A DNA stretch of 64,000 nt from an uncultured Flavobacteriaceae bacterium. GTDB taxonomy: Bacteria; Bacteroidota; Bacteroidia; Flavobacteriales; Flavobacteriaceae. Where the stretch lies: assembly GCA_947486785.1 (NCBI GenBank), contig CANKUU010000006.1, positions 1 to 64,000 of the forward strand, given 5' to 3'. This document shows positions 63,001 to 64,000 of the stretch, in pieces. The translations under genes were made by a program, and so were the position numbers. Numbering within the stretch: the stretch's first letter is position 1; every line of letters begins with the position of its first letter. The notes beneath the pieces are model-generated. The model had not been told where the DNA came from. It saw only the letters and a list, made by a program, of their open reading frames with translations, and made no database searches.

Positions 63001-64000
63001 TACATTTTGCTGAAATACGCTTTGGTGTTGCAGGTCAATCGGGTGGAATAGGCTCGCGAGTATTTAACGTTTTAATAGAAGGAAATCAAGTTTTATCAAA
63101 TTTTGATATTTTTGGTGAGGTGGGGCCGGCAACTGCTCTTCAAAAAGAATTTAATAACGTTAGAGTGCGTGACGGTTTTGCAACCATAACCCTATCTAAA
63201 ATAACAGGAAATCCAAAAATTTCTGGTCTCGAGGTACTACCCCCAGATTCTTTTGATGCTGCTTTAGATGCGAGTATTACAATAACCTCTCCGTCTAATG
63301 GCTGGGATGTAAATGAGCCTTTTGACGTTGCTTTTCGGGTTGATAATTGGACTATTTTAGAAGGTGATACCCATGTTCATTATTTCATTGATGATATGAT
63401 GATAGGCCCATATTACAGTTACGAGCCAATTCGTTTTGATAATTTGGGTGCAGGTAGCCATGTTATAAAGATTGAGCTATTTCAAGCAAATCATATGGGT
63501 ACTGGTATTTTCGATGAAGTTACAGTCAACGTAACAGGTGAAATTAGTTGTAATGATACGCCATTTCCTGATGATTGGGGAGTAAAACAATTAGAGACAA
63601 CTGCCTTACCCTATAGGTCAATTTATACTTTTGCTGATTATGATTTAGATGGTGACGGTTTAAAAGATATTGTTACCGGAGGATGGTGGTACAAAAACCC
63701 TGGTTCTGTTGCTGGCGTATGGCAACGAAGTGCAATAGGTCAATTTTTTGATAACGTAGCACATGTTTACGATTTTGATGATGATGGCGATTTAGATTTA
63801 CTTGGTGTAACTAGTGATAATCAAAGTCCAGTTGATTATACGGGGTCTACACTTGTATGGGCGAGTAATGATGGGTCAGGAAATTTCACTATTTTTCAAA
63901 ATATAGCCAATAGACAAGGAGGAAACGCAGCCAATGATCGAGAACCCTTCTTAGCGGGAATCGCAGGGGGAGTTTTTACGCCAGGCGGAAAGTATCAAAT
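60096..64000 (+). CDS. Large secreted PQQ-type sugar dehydrogenase with PKD, CBM6-like, malectin-like and FG-GAP domains (3' truncated)
   Basis: Open to the window end (about 1301 residues visible). Start ATG 60096, or ATG 60162 which gives a compact signal peptide (YITLFVAIVFNVSSLKAQ). Domains: soluble glucose/sorbosone dehydrogenase-like beta-propeller (about 48-465: FKFAPDGRIFLLDRYG, GLLGLAFDPNF, YHSGGDMDFDSQGNLYIATGDN, GVRNPYRLFVD); PKD (about 470-565, YEWDFGDGTPV); Ig-like; CBM6-like (about 670-795, EGGASALRVDAGGHMAFYN); Ig-like (about 800-890); malectin-like (about 900-1050, YDIRLHFAEI); Ig-like; FG-GAP/VCBS Asp-rich units from about 1165. It is probably a T9SS-exported carbohydrate-binding oxidoreductase; its C-terminal signal would lie beyond the window. 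Confidence 0.88.
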   Translation, partial: MNKKYFLVLDSLFTRNFLWFPKMHQFYITLFVAIVFNVSSLKAQLPPANANSFVKVALADRLENTTTFKFAPDGRIFLLDRYGKLLVYKESDGFVKSAGNIPVFHELEDGLLGLAFDPNFATNNIIYIFYSPLSSEFVGNRVSQFTLNGDDLDLSSEKVLLQWETSRTALYHSGGDMDFDSQGNLYIATGDNTTYPDKYTAVSEDVEVASAERTSANTMDLRGKILRITPDADGGYVVPQGNLFSNPSQGRPEIYVMGVRNPYRLFVDKSNTDWLFWGEVGPDAAQASTKGPEGLDELNLAKSPGNYGWPYFSGKDNDPYQISYDGVPPFYNDPTNPVNQSRWNTGATTLPPAQPAWLEIFHRCHLPGFRYYYDSSATDLQRLPEELDGALFYYDFNASLLFYITMDTNGNIVSNNIFARSAFPASQEGFIDMELGPDGKMYILAYGVSCCDSNTGATGTLYRVDYTGITQNSPPVVQLEATPTNGNLPLTVQFSSAGTTDPNGDSPLTYEWDFGDGTPVSTDPNPMHVYTTQGTFNAQVKVSDGNTDNGLSIKNILIYAGNTTTEFTVNSPVDGGLFNWGDQVNINIIGQDAEDGTIDCSNISATPGLGHINHVHPEISLTGCNDVYQLGGDGSHGTDGGDDIYASIGIRFTDSGGLVARDLITLHPKRKEAEFFDEQQGTTLIANTNRVEGGASALRVDAGGHMAFYNRNLLNINAVKYQVAATNAGGSIEMRLGSTTGTLVATTPVPATGGPNSWVNVETNFTAPSGKNNLFFVFKGSGSNIFDLNYIEFKGDGVSTDLSPPLVDDVLASSETTIEVKFSEYVTKATAENLNNYAIDKGVTISSAVLQPNNQIVVLTTSSLSAGISYNLTIQNVQNEANLPVVTTTETFTTFNGLRINSGGPSVNWSGNSFNADQFSSGGDDFTATIPIEGTTDDALYQSERFAPTNNSLTYEIPVGVDGEYDIRLHFAEIRFGVAGQSGGIGSRVFNVLIEGNQVLSNFDIFGEVGPATALQKEFNNVRVRDGFATITLSKITGNPKISGLEVLPPDSFDAALDASITITSPSNGWDVNEPFDVAFRVDNWTILEGDTHVHYFIDDMMIGPYYSYEPIRFDNLGAGSHVIKIELFQANHMGTGIFDEVTVNVTGEISCNDTPFPDDWGVKQLETTALPYRSIYTFADYDLDGDGLKDIVTGGWWYKNPGSVAGVWQRSAIGQFFDNVAHVYDFDDDGDLDLLGVTSDNQSPVDYTGSTLVWASNDGSGNFTIFQNIANRQGGNAANDREPFLAGIAGGVFTPGGKYQ

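Overview
The window looks like a chromosomal segment of a marine-type Bacteroidetes, most likely Flavobacteriaceae. This rests on strong A+T richness, a gliding-motility/type IX secretion (T9SS) type B C-terminal domain, two PorP/SprF-family proteins, a PorE-like OmpA protein, Bacteroidetes-style LptD, BshA of bacillithiol synthesis, absence of clear Shine-Dalgarno sequences, and several TTG starts. Genus cannot be assigned from the sequence alone. No rRNA, tRNA, CRISPR array, prophage or complete insertion sequence was found.

Region 1 (1-6.6 kb, + strand) is a T9SS/gliding accessory region. It holds the 3' end of a large Asp-rich secreted protein with a type B sorting domain, a PorP/SprF protein, a TPR/beta-propeller/OmpA (PorE-like) protein and a strong terminator. 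An unrecognised 454-residue ORF and a second PorP/SprF paralogue follow.

Region 2 (6.9-21.4 kb) is a conserved envelope/housekeeping block. RidA and LptD are on the minus strand. Divergently on the plus strand are an N-acetylmuramoyl-L-alanine amidase, an MCE/MlaD-like protein, a membrane 4Fe-4S dicluster protein plus its CCG-domain partner, a small conserved protein, a GH3/serine-hydrolase fusion, BshA, a lipoprotein and an OmpA-family protein.

Region 3 (21.4-59.7 kb) is a roughly 38-kb capsule/exopolysaccharide locus. Its minus-strand left part holds a COG5610-type HAD protein, a HAD/ATP-grasp/GT2 cassette, a PglC-like priming sugar transferase, a GT4 and a UDP-L-FucNAc module (fnlA/B/C equivalents plus a cupin). 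A flippase is alone on the plus strand at 32.6 kb, next to a decayed IS3 transposase. Further minus-strand genes are two GT4s, a Wzy-like polymerase, another glycosyltransferase and two paralogous surface-type lipoproteins (DNRLRE/CBM96-like plus parallel beta-helix; one also has four PKD domains and an 18-bp Glu/Asn repeat). Next come WbpO/TviB- and WbpP/TviC-like genes, fcl, gmd and ugd. On the plus strand the locus ends with a DegT aminotransferase, a PglF/CapD-like dehydratase, Wza-like export lipoprotein and Wzc-like tyrosine autokinase. Together these predict a Wzx/Wzy-type polymer whose precursors could include UDP-FucNAc, UDP-GalNAcA (or GlcNAcA), GDP-fucose, UDP-glucuronate and a UDP-4-amino-6-deoxy sugar.

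Region 4 (60.1 kb to the end, + strand) is the 5' part of a very large secreted multidomain protein: PQQ-type sugar dehydrogenase, PKD, CBM6-like, malectin-like and FG-GAP/VCBS segments. It runs off the window.

The least explained elements are the pair of beta-helix lipoproteins inside the polysaccharide locus, the orphan 454-residue ORF between the PorP copies, and the ATP-grasp/HAD cassette.
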